Positions 16,647 through 23,903 of a stretch of 28,291 nucleotides of DNA are shown here, piece after piece. Position 1 is the stretch's first letter, and every line of letters begins with the position of its first letter. The translations under genes and the position numbers were made by a program. Under the pieces are notes generated by a model. It saw only the letters and a program-made list of their open reading frames with translations. It was not told where the DNA came from and did no database searches. The stretch comes from RGIG3040 sp964410675 (GTDB lineage Bacteria > Bacillota > Clostridia > Lachnospirales > Lachnospiraceae): contig CAYPIB010000022.1 in NCBI GenBank assembly GCA_964410675.1, positions 1-28,291 on the forward strand. Direction: 5' to 3'.

Positions 16647-17489
16647 ATGAAAAATACAACGACATTAATGCAGAATAAAAAACAACATAATGAAAAAATT
16701 ACTATGCTGACTGCTTATGATTTCTCAACTGCTAAGCTAATGGATTCATGCGGCATTGACGCAGTACTCGTAGGCGATTCGTTAGGTATGGTAATGCTTG
16801 GATATGAAAATACGATTCCGGTTACGATGGAGGATATGATACACCATGCAAAAGCTGTTTCAAGAGGATGTGAAAATGCCATGGTTGTTGCCGACTTACC
16901 TTTCATGTCATATCAGGTCTCTGTCGAAGAAGCAGTCAGAAATGCCGGCCGGTTAATGCAGGAAGCCGCTGTACAAGTCGTAAAGCTGGAAGGCGGCAAA
17001 GAAGTTTGTCCTCAAATTAAAGCCATCACAACTGCTTCTATTCCTGTGATGGGCCATTTAGGTCTAACCCCTCAATCCGTTCATATTATGGGCGGTTATA
17101 AGGTTCAGGGAAAAGAAAAAGAAGCCGCAGCAAAATTAATTGAAGATGCCCTTTTAGTTGAGCAGGCCGGAGCATGTGCCGTTGTTTTAGAATGTGTGCC
17201 GGAAAAGCTTGCTGCTTTTATAACAAAGCTTTTAACCATTCCGACAATCGGAATCGGAGCCGGAGCAAATTGTGATGGACAGGTTTTAGTTTACCAAGAT
17301 ATGCTGTCAATCTATTCCGGCATCAAGCCAAAGTTTGTAAAACAGTTTGCCGACGTTGGCAGCCTCATGAAGGAAGCCTTTCAGTCTTACATAGAAGAAA
17401 CAAATAATGGTTCCTTTCCCGCTCAGGAACATACATACAAAATGGAAGAAAGCATAATCGAAGAATTAATTCAGCTATATACAGTTTAG
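16647..17489 (+). CDS. panB: 3-methyl-2-oxobutanoate hydroxymethyltransferase
   Basis: First enzyme of pantothenate synthesis: transfers a hydroxymethyl group from methylene-tetrahydrofolate to 2-oxoisovalerate, giving ketopantoate. The 280-residue protein shows the family motifs: TAYDFSTAKLMD, metal/substrate Asp44 in VGDSLGMV, Asp83 in VADLPFMSY, Lys113 in VKLEGG, GHLGLTPQS and LECVP with its Glu. The ATG at 16647 is chosen because an AGGAG site stands 8 bases upstream and the length then matches the family; the frame stays open 75 bases further upstream, across the promoter. It is the first gene of panB-panC-panD, 10 bases before panC. Confidence 0.96.
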   Translation: MKNTTTLMQNKKQHNEKITMLTAYDFSTAKLMDSCGIDAVLVGDSLGMVMLGYENTIPVTMEDMIHHAKAVSRGCENAMVVADLPFMSYQVSVEEAVRNAGRLMQEAAVQVVKLEGGKEVCPQIKAITTASIPVMGHLGLTPQSVHIMGGYKVQGKEKEAAAKLIEDALLVEQAGACAVVLECVPEKLAAFITKLLTIPTIGIGAGANCDGQVLVYQDMLSIYSGIKPKFVKQFADVGSLMKEAFQSYIEETNNGSFPAQEHTYKMEESIIEELIQLYTV

Positions 17490-17499
17490 GAGAGCTATT

Positions 17500-18342
17500 A
17501 TGGAAGTCATACGCACAATTTTAGAGATAAAGGAAAAAGTTGCTTCTTGGAAATCAAAAGGGGCAACAGTCGGCCTCGTTCCGACAATGGGATACTTACA
17601 TGACGGCCATATGAGCCTCGTTCACAAAGCCGTTTCCGACAATGACTATGTCATTGTCAGCATCTTTGTGAACCCGATTCAATTCGGCATCAATGAAGAC
17701 CTAGACCGCTATCCCAAAAACATGGAACAGGACACAAAACTATGCCAAGAAGCAAATGTAGATGCTATTTTTTACCCATCTGCTGCCGAAATGTATCCTT
17801 CAGGATTTTCCAGCTTTATAGACATGTCTCAAATAACAGAAACCCTATGCGGAGCAAGCAGACCCGGACACTTCCGCGGAGTTTGCACCGTAGTCATGAA
17901 GCTTTTTAACATTACAAGTGCCGACAGCGCCTATTTCGGCCAAAAAGATGCCCAGCAGCTCGCCGTCATTAAAAGAATGGTCAAAGACTTCAACATGAAT
18001 ATCAAAATAACCGGCCTCCCAATCGTCCGTGAAAAAGACGGCCTGGCCATGAGCTCAAGAAACACCTACCTAAGCCAAGAAGAACGTATCGCATCCCTAT
18101 GCCTAAGCAAAGCCCTCATAGAAGCATTACAAATGTTCAGGCAAGGAATAAAAGATGTATTACTTCTTAAGCAGCACATAGAGCAAACAATAACAAGCAC
18201 CCCCTTTACAAAAATAGATTACATTGAAATCGTCGATGCCGAAACAATGCAGCCGCTAGAGCATATCGAAGCACCCGCCCTATGCGCCATCGCCGTTTTC
18301 ATCGGCCAAACCCGCCTAATCGACAACATCTTATTAAAATAG
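17500..18342 (+). CDS. panC: Pantothenate synthetase
   Basis: Condenses pantoate with beta-alanine through a pantoyl-adenylate. The 280-residue protein has the nucleotidyltransferase HIGH-type motif in VPTMGYLHDGHMSLV, the substrate motif IFVNPIQFG, GHFRGVCTVV, FGQKDAQQL and the KMSKS-like AMSSRNTYL. An AGGAG site precedes the ATG and the gene follows panB by 10 bases. From about 17570 onward codon use shifts to C-ending codons (GCC, ATC, GGC, CTA) unlike panB and most other genes in the window, and this continues into the first part of panD. That suggests a segment of different origin around the foldback element. Confidence 0.96.
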   Translation: MEVIRTILEIKEKVASWKSKGATVGLVPTMGYLHDGHMSLVHKAVSDNDYVIVSIFVNPIQFGINEDLDRYPKNMEQDTKLCQEANVDAIFYPSAAEMYPSGFSSFIDMSQITETLCGASRPGHFRGVCTVVMKLFNITSADSAYFGQKDAQQLAVIKRMVKDFNMNIKITGLPIVREKDGLAMSSRNTYLSQEERIASLCLSKALIEALQMFRQGIKDVLLLKQHIEQTITSTPFTKIDYIEIVDAETMQPLEHIEAPALCAIAVFIGQTRLIDNILLK

Positions 18343-18385
18343 GCAAGAATAGAACTTGACAAGAATTAAATGTAGAACCTTGCGA

Positions 18386-18603
18386 AACACATTTCTGGGC
18401 GGCGGATTGGCTGGCGGATTTCTCTGCTAGTGCTTTGGAATGCCCTCTTTTCTATGGAAATGAGACATTAAGAGGTATTTAAAAGCATGAAGCCCCTGCT
18501 GAATGCTTTTACTCTTAAGGGCTCATTGCAATGCCCAGAAAAACGGGCTTACAAAGCACTAGCAGAGAGAGCCGCCAGCCAATCCGCCGCCCAGAAATGT
18601 GTT
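18386..18603. repeat. 218-bp foldback (MITE-like) element between panC and panD
   Basis: Terminal inverted repeats of 52 bp at 18386-18437 and 18552-18603 match at 50 of 52 positions, starting AACACATTTCTGGGCGGCGG. The palindrome continues inward, with looser pairing, to AAAAGCAT (18481-18488) and ATGCTTTT (18503-18510), so the whole element is symmetric about 18495. The arms are GC-rich against AT-rich surroundings. There is no open reading frame and no obvious target-site duplication. It fits a non-autonomous transposable element or dispersed palindromic repeat, and in the panBCD transcript it would fold into one very long hairpin. Confidence 0.88.
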
Positions 18604-18637
18604 CACCGATACCATTCAAACTCAAAAAGGAGAAACT

Positions 18638-19024
18638 ATGACTATCACACTACTTAAAAGCAAACTGCACAGAGCAACCATAACCGGAGCAGACCTAAAT
18701 TACGTCGGCAGCATTACCATTGATGCAACACTGATGGAGCAAGCCGGAATATTAGAATACGAACAGGTTCATATTGTAGATATAAACAATGGCAGCCGTC
18801 TTCAAACCTATGTTATAAAGGGTGAACCAGGCTCTGGAATGATTTGCTTAAACGGTGCGGCGGCAAGACATGTTCAGGTTGGTGATAAAATCATTATTAT
18901 GAGCTATGTTTCTATGACACCTGATGAGGCGGCAAGCCATGAACCAATTGTTGTACATTTAAATGAGCAAAACAAATCCATCGAGATTTCAAATAAGGAA
19001 ATTCACGGAACTATTGATAATTAG
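18638..19024 (+). CDS. panD: Aspartate 1-decarboxylase proenzyme
   Basis: Makes beta-alanine from aspartate for pantothenate synthesis. The 128-residue proenzyme has the pyruvoyl self-cleavage site G24-S25 (in YVGSITID), Lys9 in LLKSKLHRA and Tyr58 in QTYVIKGEPGSG, the same numbering as the E. coli enzyme, then LNGAAARHVQVGD. I start it at the ATG at 18638, behind AAAGGAG; the open frame before it runs into the foldback arm. It would be third in panBCD but is separated from panC by 295 bases holding the foldback element. No terminator was seen after it, so transcription could run on toward vanR. Confidence 0.95.
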   Translation: MTITLLKSKLHRATITGADLNYVGSITIDATLMEQAGILEYEQVHIVDINNGSRLQTYVIKGEPGSGMICLNGAAARHVQVGDKIIIMSYVSMTPDEAASHEPIVVHLNEQNKSIEISNKEIHGTIDN

Positions 19025-19076
19025 GAAAATATTAATATTTACTCTATCAAATACTAATCCTTTTTAACTTTTTTGG

Positions 19077-19101
19077 TATAATATGAGAGACAGGAGGTTT
19101 T
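19077..19101 (+). promoter_or_regulatory. Possible vanRS promoter -10 and strong RBS
   Basis: A perfect TATAAT (19077-19082) without a recognisable -35 lies 23 bases before the vanR ATG, followed by the ribosome-binding site AGGAGG. A promoter lacking a -35 would suit activation by VanR itself. A 14-bp palindrome, AAATATTAATATTT, lies upstream at 19027-19040. Confidence 0.4.
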
Positions 19102-19105
19102 TGCC

Positions 19106-19801
19106 ATGAGTGAAAAAATATTAATTGTTGATGATGAAGAAGAAATTGCTGATCTTGTATCCTTATATTTGCAAAATGAAAATTTTACCGTATTTAAATT
19201 TTATACTGCTGCCGATGCACTAAAATGCATTCAAAACGAAAAATTAGATATGGCAATTTTAGATGTTATGCTTCCGGATATGAACGGCTTTGAAATATGC
19301 AAAAAAATTCGTGAAAAATATAACTATCCGGTAATTATGCTCACCGCAAAGGGTGAAGAAATTGATAAAATAACCGGATTGACAATCGGTGCCGATGATT
19401 ATATTACAAAACCTTTTCAGCTGCTTGAGTTAGTTGCTCGTGTGAAAGCACAGCTTAGAAGATATAAACGTTACAATACCGGTTCCGAGCTGGAAGAGGA
19501 TATTATCATTCACTCCGGTTTAGTCTTAAATATAAAAACACATGAATGTATTTTGAATGAAATGCCTCTTTCGTTAACACCAACTGAATTCTCAATTCTT
19601 CGTATTTTATGTCAAAAAAAAGGACAGGTTGTCAGCGCTGAAGAGCTTTTTCATGAAATATGGGGTGAGGAGTATTTTAATAAAAATAATAATACGATTA
19701 CTGTCCATATTAGACATTTACGAGAAAAAATGAAGGATTCCTTTGAAAACCCAAAATATATTAAAACTGTCTGGGGGTGCGGTTATAAAATTGAAAACTA
19801 A
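19106..19801 (+). CDS. vanR: VanR-type response regulator (VanG-cluster type)
   Basis: OmpR-family regulator of 231 residues: receiver with acidic pocket D9-D10-E11, phospho-acceptor D53 in ILDVMLPDMNG, T80 and K102 in DYITKPFQ, then a winged-helix domain (PLSLTPTEFSILRIL, NNTITVHIRHLREKM, VWGCGYKIE). Whole stretches, such as the receiver's opening MSEKILIVDDEEEIADLV and the ARVKAQLRRY linker, are those of VanR proteins from VanG/VanC-type clusters. It overlaps vanS and precedes a D-Ala-D-Ser ligase gene, which supports the assignment. It is expected to activate the vanG operon and possibly itself. Confidence 0.9.
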   Translation: MSEKILIVDDEEEIADLVSLYLQNENFTVFKFYTAADALKCIQNEKLDMAILDVMLPDMNGFEICKKIREKYNYPVIMLTAKGEEIDKITGLTIGADDYITKPFQLLELVARVKAQLRRYKRYNTGSELEEDIIIHSGLVLNIKTHECILNEMPLSLTPTEFSILRILCQKKGQVVSAEELFHEIWGEEYFNKNNNTITVHIRHLREKMKDSFENPKYIKTVWGCGYKIEN

Positions 19802-20930
19802 AATATTGGCTTTTGTCAAAATAGTATTTACTTTTATAATTGCTGTTTCTATTTGTTATGGTCTGTACTATCTGTTTGATTATGTATGGAACGGTTCCTT
19901 TGTGGATTGGTTTACCAAAAATTTTATATTACAATATAATAATACAAATAGTGATACTGGGACTCTCACATATGTGAGCGCACCAAACTGGATAAAGTTA
20001 AAAACATTTTTCTTATTTTTATTTATTTTTTTGACTCTTATCATGTTGACTATTGTATTTATTGTTTCACATTTGCATGCCAAAAAAAAGGTAAAAGCTT
20101 CTGTTACAAAGACCGGTAAAATGATTTATTCCTTTATGGATAAAGATATCGATGCATCACTGATTTTTCCGAGAGAATATTCTGAGATCTCAACACAAAT
20201 GGTTCAAATTAAATCAAAAATGCAGCATCATGAGCAAATTATGAAAGAGGAAGCAAGCCGCAAAAATGACTTGATTGCTTATTTAGCGCATGACTTAAAA
20301 ACGCCGCTGACATCTATTATCGGATACCTAACTTTATTAGACGAGGCTCCCGATATGCCCCTGAAACAAAAAGCAAAATATGTGAATATCACTTTAAATA
20401 AAGCCAACCGGCTTGAGCATCTGATCAATGAATTTTTTGATATTACAAGATTTAACCTGCATCAGATTATACTCGAAAAGGAAACGATTGATTTTTCGTA
20501 TATGCTCATACAAATGGCAGATGAGTTTTATCCGCTTTTATCTGCTCATGGAAACACAGCAGCACTTAATGTAGAAGAAAATCTAACATTATATGGGGAT
20601 GCCATAAAATTAGCACGGGTCTTTAACAATATATTTAAAAATGCAATTTCTTATAGCTATCCGAAAACAGAAATATTAATATCGGCAAAAGCGGCCGATT
20701 CAAAAATGTACATTACATTCAGTAATCGCGGTAAAACAATACCGGAACAAAAATTGAATTCAATCTTTGAAAAATTTTTCCGCTTAGATGAAGCCCGTAC
20801 AACAAATTCTGGCGGTGCCGGGCTTGGACTGGCAATTGCAAAAGAAATTATAACTCTACATGATGGTTTCATTACAGCGCAAAGTGAAAATGAAGTGACA
20901 ACTTTTTCTGTAATTTTACCAATATCTTAA
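19791..20930 (+). CDS. vanS: VanS-type sensor histidine kinase
   Basis: Membrane kinase of 379 residues, partner of VanR, sensing glycopeptide or envelope stress. Two transmembrane helices (about 8-30 and 70-94) flank a short extracellular loop of about 40 residues. Then come the HisKA motif with H167 in YLAHDLKTPLTS and the HATPase boxes (NNIFKNAISYS, FEKFFRLDEAR, GGAGLGLAIAKEI). The ATG at 19743 lies inside vanR and gives an unlikely extension; I choose the TTG at 19791, which overlaps the vanR stop by 11 bases and has GGGGGTG about 12 bases upstream. This start is less certain than the rest. Confidence 0.88.
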   Translation: MKTKILAFVKIVFTFIIAVSICYGLYYLFDYVWNGSFVDWFTKNFILQYNNTNSDTGTLTYVSAPNWIKLKTFFLFLFIFLTLIMLTIVFIVSHLHAKKKVKASVTKTGKMIYSFMDKDIDASLIFPREYSEISTQMVQIKSKMQHHEQIMKEEASRKNDLIAYLAHDLKTPLTSIIGYLTLLDEAPDMPLKQKAKYVNITLNKANRLEHLINEFFDITRFNLHQIILEKETIDFSYMLIQMADEFYPLLSAHGNTAALNVEENLTLYGDAIKLARVFNNIFKNAISYSYPKTEILISAKAADSKMYITFSNRGKTIPEQKLNSIFEKFFRLDEARTTNSGGAGLGLAIAKEIITLHDGFITAQSENEVTTFSVILPIS

Positions 20931-21010
20931 GAAATTTAATTATTATTAATTCAATCTTAGGAAATTAATAAAGAAAATTTAAAATTCAAAACGCACTTAT
21001 ATGTTACAAT
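20931..21010 (+). promoter_or_regulatory. Candidate VanR boxes and vanG promoter
   Basis: Three similar AT-rich elements follow vanS directly: GAAATTTAAT (20931-20940), GAAATTAATA (20961-20970) and GAAAATTTAA (20973-20982). The last two are 12 bases apart and the first is 30 bases before the second, the helical phasing expected of PhoB/VanR-type direct-repeat sites. A -10-like TACAAT is at 21005-21010 with no good -35. The reading is inferential. Confidence 0.4.
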
Positions 21011-21035
21011 TACATTCAGATAAGTGCGATTTTTT
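20992..21035 (+). terminator. Intrinsic terminator/attenuator between vanS and vanG
   Basis: A perfect 9-bp stem, CGCACTTAT (20992-21000) and ATAAGTGCG (21020-21028), is followed by a single A and six Ts (21030-21035), 20 bases before the vanG ATG. It would stop vanRS transcripts. The candidate vanG -10 lies in its loop. Confidence 0.85.
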
Positions 21036-21055
21036 AATCTCAAGGAGGATATTTA

Positions 21056-22150
21056 ATGAATTTAGAAAAGAAGAATGTTGCGATTATTTTCGGAGGCTGT
21101 TCTACCGAATATGACGTTTCTTTACAATCTGCATATGCAGTCATTACTAATATAGATAAAAAAGCATATACACCAGTCCTAATCGGTATTCATAAGACAA
21201 GCGGAAAATGGTTTTTATATAAAGGTGATTCCGATCGTATTCCTGATGACAACTGGTATAACAAAGAAGATTGTGTTCCTGTTATCGTTTCTCCGGACAG
21301 AGAACTCCATGGTATTGTTTGGCAGGAAAATAACACCTTACAAACGCTTTCTTTAGATGCCGCTTTTCCTGTTCTTCATGGCAAAAACGGGGAAGACGGT
21401 ACCGTACAAGGTTTATTAGAATTAGCGAATATTGCACTGATTGGCTGCGATACATTATGCTCTGCTCTTTGTATGGACAAGGATCTTGCCCACCAAGTTG
21501 CCGCATCTGCCGGAATTAGAGTTCCGCTTTCCTTTTCTATTCAAAGACCTTACGTAAAAAAAGAAGTTCTGGCATATGCAAAGCAGCTTAGCTACCCATT
21601 ATTTATTAAGCCGATGAAATCCGGTTCTTCGCTTGGAATTTCAAAGGTTACAGAGAAATCATCACTTATTTCTGCTATTGATGCGGCATTTTCACATGAT
21701 GAAACAGTTATTATGGAACAGGCAATTGAAGGCTTTGAAGTTGGCTGTGCCGTACTTGGTACAACAAATTTGACGATTGGCGAAGTAGATGAAATTGAAT
21801 TATCACAAGGATTTTTTGATTATACCGAAAAATACAGTCTAAAATCATCACAAATTCATGTACCTGCCCGCATCACAGACGAGCAGGCGGAAGAAATTAA
21901 ACAATGCGCCTTAACAATTTATCGGGCTTTAAAGTGCCGCCACTTTGCACGAGTTGATATGTTTCTTACCCCGGAAGGAGAAATTGTATTTAATGAAGTC
22001 AATACAATTCCGGGCTTCACCGCCCACAGCCGCTATCCGAATATGTTAAAAGCCGGTGGACTATCATTTGATTGCATTGTAAACCGCCTGATTCAAATGG
22101 GTATTTCTGATTCTTCTATCCGTGAATGGAGGAAGAAGAATGAAAGGTAA
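21056..22150 (+). CDS. vanG: D-alanine-D-serine ligase, VanG type
   Basis: ATP-grasp ligase of 364 residues that makes the D-Ala-D-Ser dipeptide for glycopeptide-tolerant peptidoglycan precursors. Family landmarks: IFGGCSTEYDVSLQSA at the N-terminus, FPVLHGKNGEDGTVQG, CMDKDLAHQ, FIKPMKSGSSLGISKV, and metal-binding FNEVNTIPGFT. The specificity loop reads FFDYTEKYSLKSS, the EKY form shared by VanG/VanC/VanE/VanL D-Ser ligases rather than the D-Lac type. The match to VanG from memory is strong along the whole length. AAGGAGG precedes the ATG. The gene overlaps vanTm by 11 bases. The usual next gene of these operons, the D,D-peptidase vanXY, is missing between them. Confidence 0.92.
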   Translation: MNLEKKNVAIIFGGCSTEYDVSLQSAYAVITNIDKKAYTPVLIGIHKTSGKWFLYKGDSDRIPDDNWYNKEDCVPVIVSPDRELHGIVWQENNTLQTLSLDAAFPVLHGKNGEDGTVQGLLELANIALIGCDTLCSALCMDKDLAHQVAASAGIRVPLSFSIQRPYVKKEVLAYAKQLSYPLFIKPMKSGSSLGISKVTEKSSLISAIDAAFSHDETVIMEQAIEGFEVGCAVLGTTNLTIGEVDEIELSQGFFDYTEKYSLKSSQIHVPARITDEQAEEIKQCALTIYRALKCRHFARVDMFLTPEGEIVFNEVNTIPGFTAHSRYPNMLKAGGLSFDCIVNRLIQMGISDSSIREWRKKNER

Positions 22151-23171
22151 GCATTATGTCGGAATTGATTACTTTCGTATCGTCGCTGCCCTATTCGTTG
22201 CAGCGATTCATACTGCTCCTTTTTCCAGCATTAATTTAACATTTGATTATTTAGTTACGTATAATATCGGTCGGATTGCAGTTCCCTTCTTTTTTATGGT
22301 AACCGGATTTTTTGTGATTGCTCCATATTTAGAGAACAGGAATGATAATAAAATACATTTTTGGCGATATCTGAAAAAGACTACCGGATTATATGTTATT
22401 GTATGTCTTTTTTACATCCCAATTAGTATCTATGCAAAAAATTTTCCAAGCGGCTTCGGCGGCATTTTAAAAATGATATTTTTCGACGGCAGTTTTTATC
22501 ATTTGTGGTATTTTCCAGCCTCTATACTCGGCTGTCTTCTTATTGCCCTGTTAGGAAAAAAATTATCTTTAAATAAGATGCTTATTATTGCTTTCATCGC
22601 ATATTTATTTGGCTTACTCGGTGATAGTTACTTTGGCCTAATTGCCGATGTCCCGATTGTATCTAATATTTATAAATGGCTATTTTCAATTACTTCCTAT
22701 ACAAGAAACGGAATCTTCTTTGCACCTATTTTTCTGCTTTTAGGGGCATCTCTTGCCAACAAACAAAATTTATTTAAGAAGTCCGTCTGCCGGATTGGAT
22801 TTTTAATATCATTAATTTTTATGCTGATCGAAGGATATACTACTTATTCTTTTAATCTTCAAAAGCATAATAGTATGTACCTTTTTTTAATACCGACTAT
22901 GTTTTTTCTCTTTCAGCTGCTGCTCATAAAAGGAGAAAAAACTTCATATTTACTACGGAATTGTTCGATGTGGATATATATTCTGCATCCCTTTGTCATT
23001 ATAGTAGTCCGCGCCATTGCAAAAATAACCGGTTTGACAAAGCTACTCGTAACTAACACATTCATTCATTATCTTAGTGTGTGCACTCTCTCTATCATTG
23101 CCGCACTGGGAATATGTTTACTGACGAAAAGGAGGAACCAACGTGTTCCAAAAAGGAAGAGCTTGGATTGA
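22140..23171 (+). CDS. Membrane (acyltransferase-3 type) subunit of a split VanT serine racemase
   Basis: Polytopic membrane protein of 343 residues with about ten helices, opening GIDYFRIVAALFVAAIHTAPFSS, the acyltransferase-3 fold seen in the N-terminal half of VanT. In VanT it is thought to take up L-Ser for the attached racemase. The product ends in a basic tail (KRRNQRVPKRK) instead of running into the racemase. The ATG at 22140 has GGAGG seven bases upstream and overlaps the vanG stop by 11 bases. It corresponds to VanTm of VanL-type clusters, where the two halves are also separate genes. Confidence 0.88.
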   Translation: MKGKHYVGIDYFRIVAALFVAAIHTAPFSSINLTFDYLVTYNIGRIAVPFFFMVTGFFVIAPYLENRNDNKIHFWRYLKKTTGLYVIVCLFYIPISIYAKNFPSGFGGILKMIFFDGSFYHLWYFPASILGCLLIALLGKKLSLNKMLIIAFIAYLFGLLGDSYFGLIADVPIVSNIYKWLFSITSYTRNGIFFAPIFLLLGASLANKQNLFKKSVCRIGFLISLIFMLIEGYTTYSFNLQKHNSMYLFLIPTMFFLFQLLLIKGEKTSYLLRNCSMWIYILHPFVIIVVRAIAKITGLTKLLVTNTFIHYLSVCTLSIIAALGICLLTKRRNQRVPKRKSLD

Positions 23172-23601
23172 AATAAATGAGCAAAATTTAATTGAAAATG
23201 CTTCTTTGTTTCAATCTGTTCTCAAAAAAAACTGTTCACTTATGCCTGCCGTAAAAGCAAATGCTTATGGCCACGGTGCCGTATTAGTTTCAAAAATATT
23301 ACAAACAGCGGGAATCCACGATTTTTGTGTCGCTTCCGCAGTGGAAGGGATTGAGCTTAGGAAAGCTGGAATAACCGGNNNNNNNNNNNNNNNNNNNNNN
23401 NNNNNNNNNNNNNNNNNNNNNNNNNNNNNNNNNNNNNNNNNNNNNNNNNNNNNNNNNNNNNNNNNNNNNNNNNNNNNNGTTTTTATTGGCAAATCAGGTA
23501 ATGAAGAAATCTTAGCTTCCGAATTAGCCGATATGTCGGGAACGATTTCAAATGAAATATTAAGCCAGTTCAGTACACGGTTAGAACGAATAAAAATATA
23601 G
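23143..23601 (+). CDS. Racemase subunit of split VanT (alanine/serine racemase), interrupted by assembly gap
   Basis: PLP-dependent racemase, predicted to make D-Ser for the VanG ligase. Only both ends are visible. The N-terminal 78 residues carry the PLP lysine K38 in MPAVKANAYGHGA. The last 40 residues include TISNEILSQFSTRLERI, the C-terminus typical of VanT racemase domains. Between them lies a run of 100 Ns; since the family is about 370 residues, roughly 250 residues (near 750 bases) should be missing, so the apparent 152-residue length is an artefact. The GTG start is backed by AAAGGAGG seven bases upstream and overlaps the membrane subunit by 29 bases in another frame, so the split is a true two-gene arrangement. 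A terminator follows. Confidence 0.85.
   Translation: MFQKGRAWIEINEQNLIENASLFQSVLKKNCSLMPAVKANAYGHGAVLVSKILQTAGIHDFCVASAVEGIELRKAGITXXXXXXXXXXXXXXXXXXXXXXXXXXXXXXXXXXVFIGKSGNEEILASELADMSGTISNEILSQFSTRLERIKI
23379..23478. other. Assembly gap of 100 Ns
   Basis: Exactly 100 undetermined bases, a customary placeholder for a gap of unknown size, fall inside the racemase gene. True length is probably nearer 750 bases. Confidence 0.95.
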
Positions 23602-23633
23602 ACTTATTTTATATATTAAACTTTTAAGTTTCG

Positions 23634-23686
23634 ATTAACTGACATTTTTTTCGCTATTTTAGGATAAAAAGTCAGTTAATTTTTTA
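23634..23686 (+). terminator. Intrinsic terminator of the van operon
   Basis: ATTAACTGAC (23634-23643) pairs with GTCAGTTAAT (23671-23680), extended by inner A/T pairs, and is followed by a T-rich tract. It lies 32 bases after the racemase stop. Confidence 0.85.
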
Positions 23687-23714
23687 ATTTTATTAAATTT
23701 TTTTAAAAATAGAC

Positions 23715-23741
23715 TAAACAAATTAATATTTTTGTCGATAT
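23715..23741 (+). promoter_or_regulatory. SigD (sigma-28) type promoter for the chemoreceptor
   Basis: TAAA (23715-23718), 15 bases, then GTCGATAT (23734-23741). The Bacillus SigD consensus is TAAA-N15-GCCGATAT, so only one position differs. It lies about 160 bases upstream of a chemoreceptor gene, the usual target of this flagellar sigma factor. Confidence 0.85.
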
Positions 23742-23903
23742 AACGTTTAAATGCTTGATTTTTGTAAGCAGCTTTTTTGAGTTTAGGATTCAAATCTTTT
23801 TCTCATAAAAAGTGTAACTATTAACCTTTTATGACATCGATAGCCGCAAAACAGCGGAATTACTACAGGGGGATTATAAATATGAATGGAGGATGATTCT
23901 AAC
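23742..23903 (+). other. Leader of the chemoreceptor mRNA
   Basis: A leader of about 155 bases follows the SigD promoter. It holds several small hairpins: TTTGA/TCAAA (about 23777-23795), CTTTTT/AAAAAG (about 23797-23813) and CCGC/GCGG (about 23843-23856). A five-codon mini-frame ATG AAT GGA GGA TGA (23882-23896) contains the ribosome-binding site of the main gene. I could not match it to a known riboswitch. Confidence 0.35.

Noticed and set aside
18343..18637. Intrinsic terminator between panC and panD
   Set aside because: The long palindrome has no T-tract after either arm and its size and symmetry fit a mobile or dispersed repeat better.
22140..23601. Frameshift breaking a fused VanT
   Set aside because: The racemase start has a perfect, well-spaced AAAGGAGG and GTG, and separate VanTm/VanTr genes are known from VanL clusters.
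23742..23890. c-di-GMP-I riboswitch in the chemoreceptor leader
   Set aside because: A GATAGCC segment resembles its 3' part, but the conserved GGCAAACC and GACGCAAAGC elements are absent.
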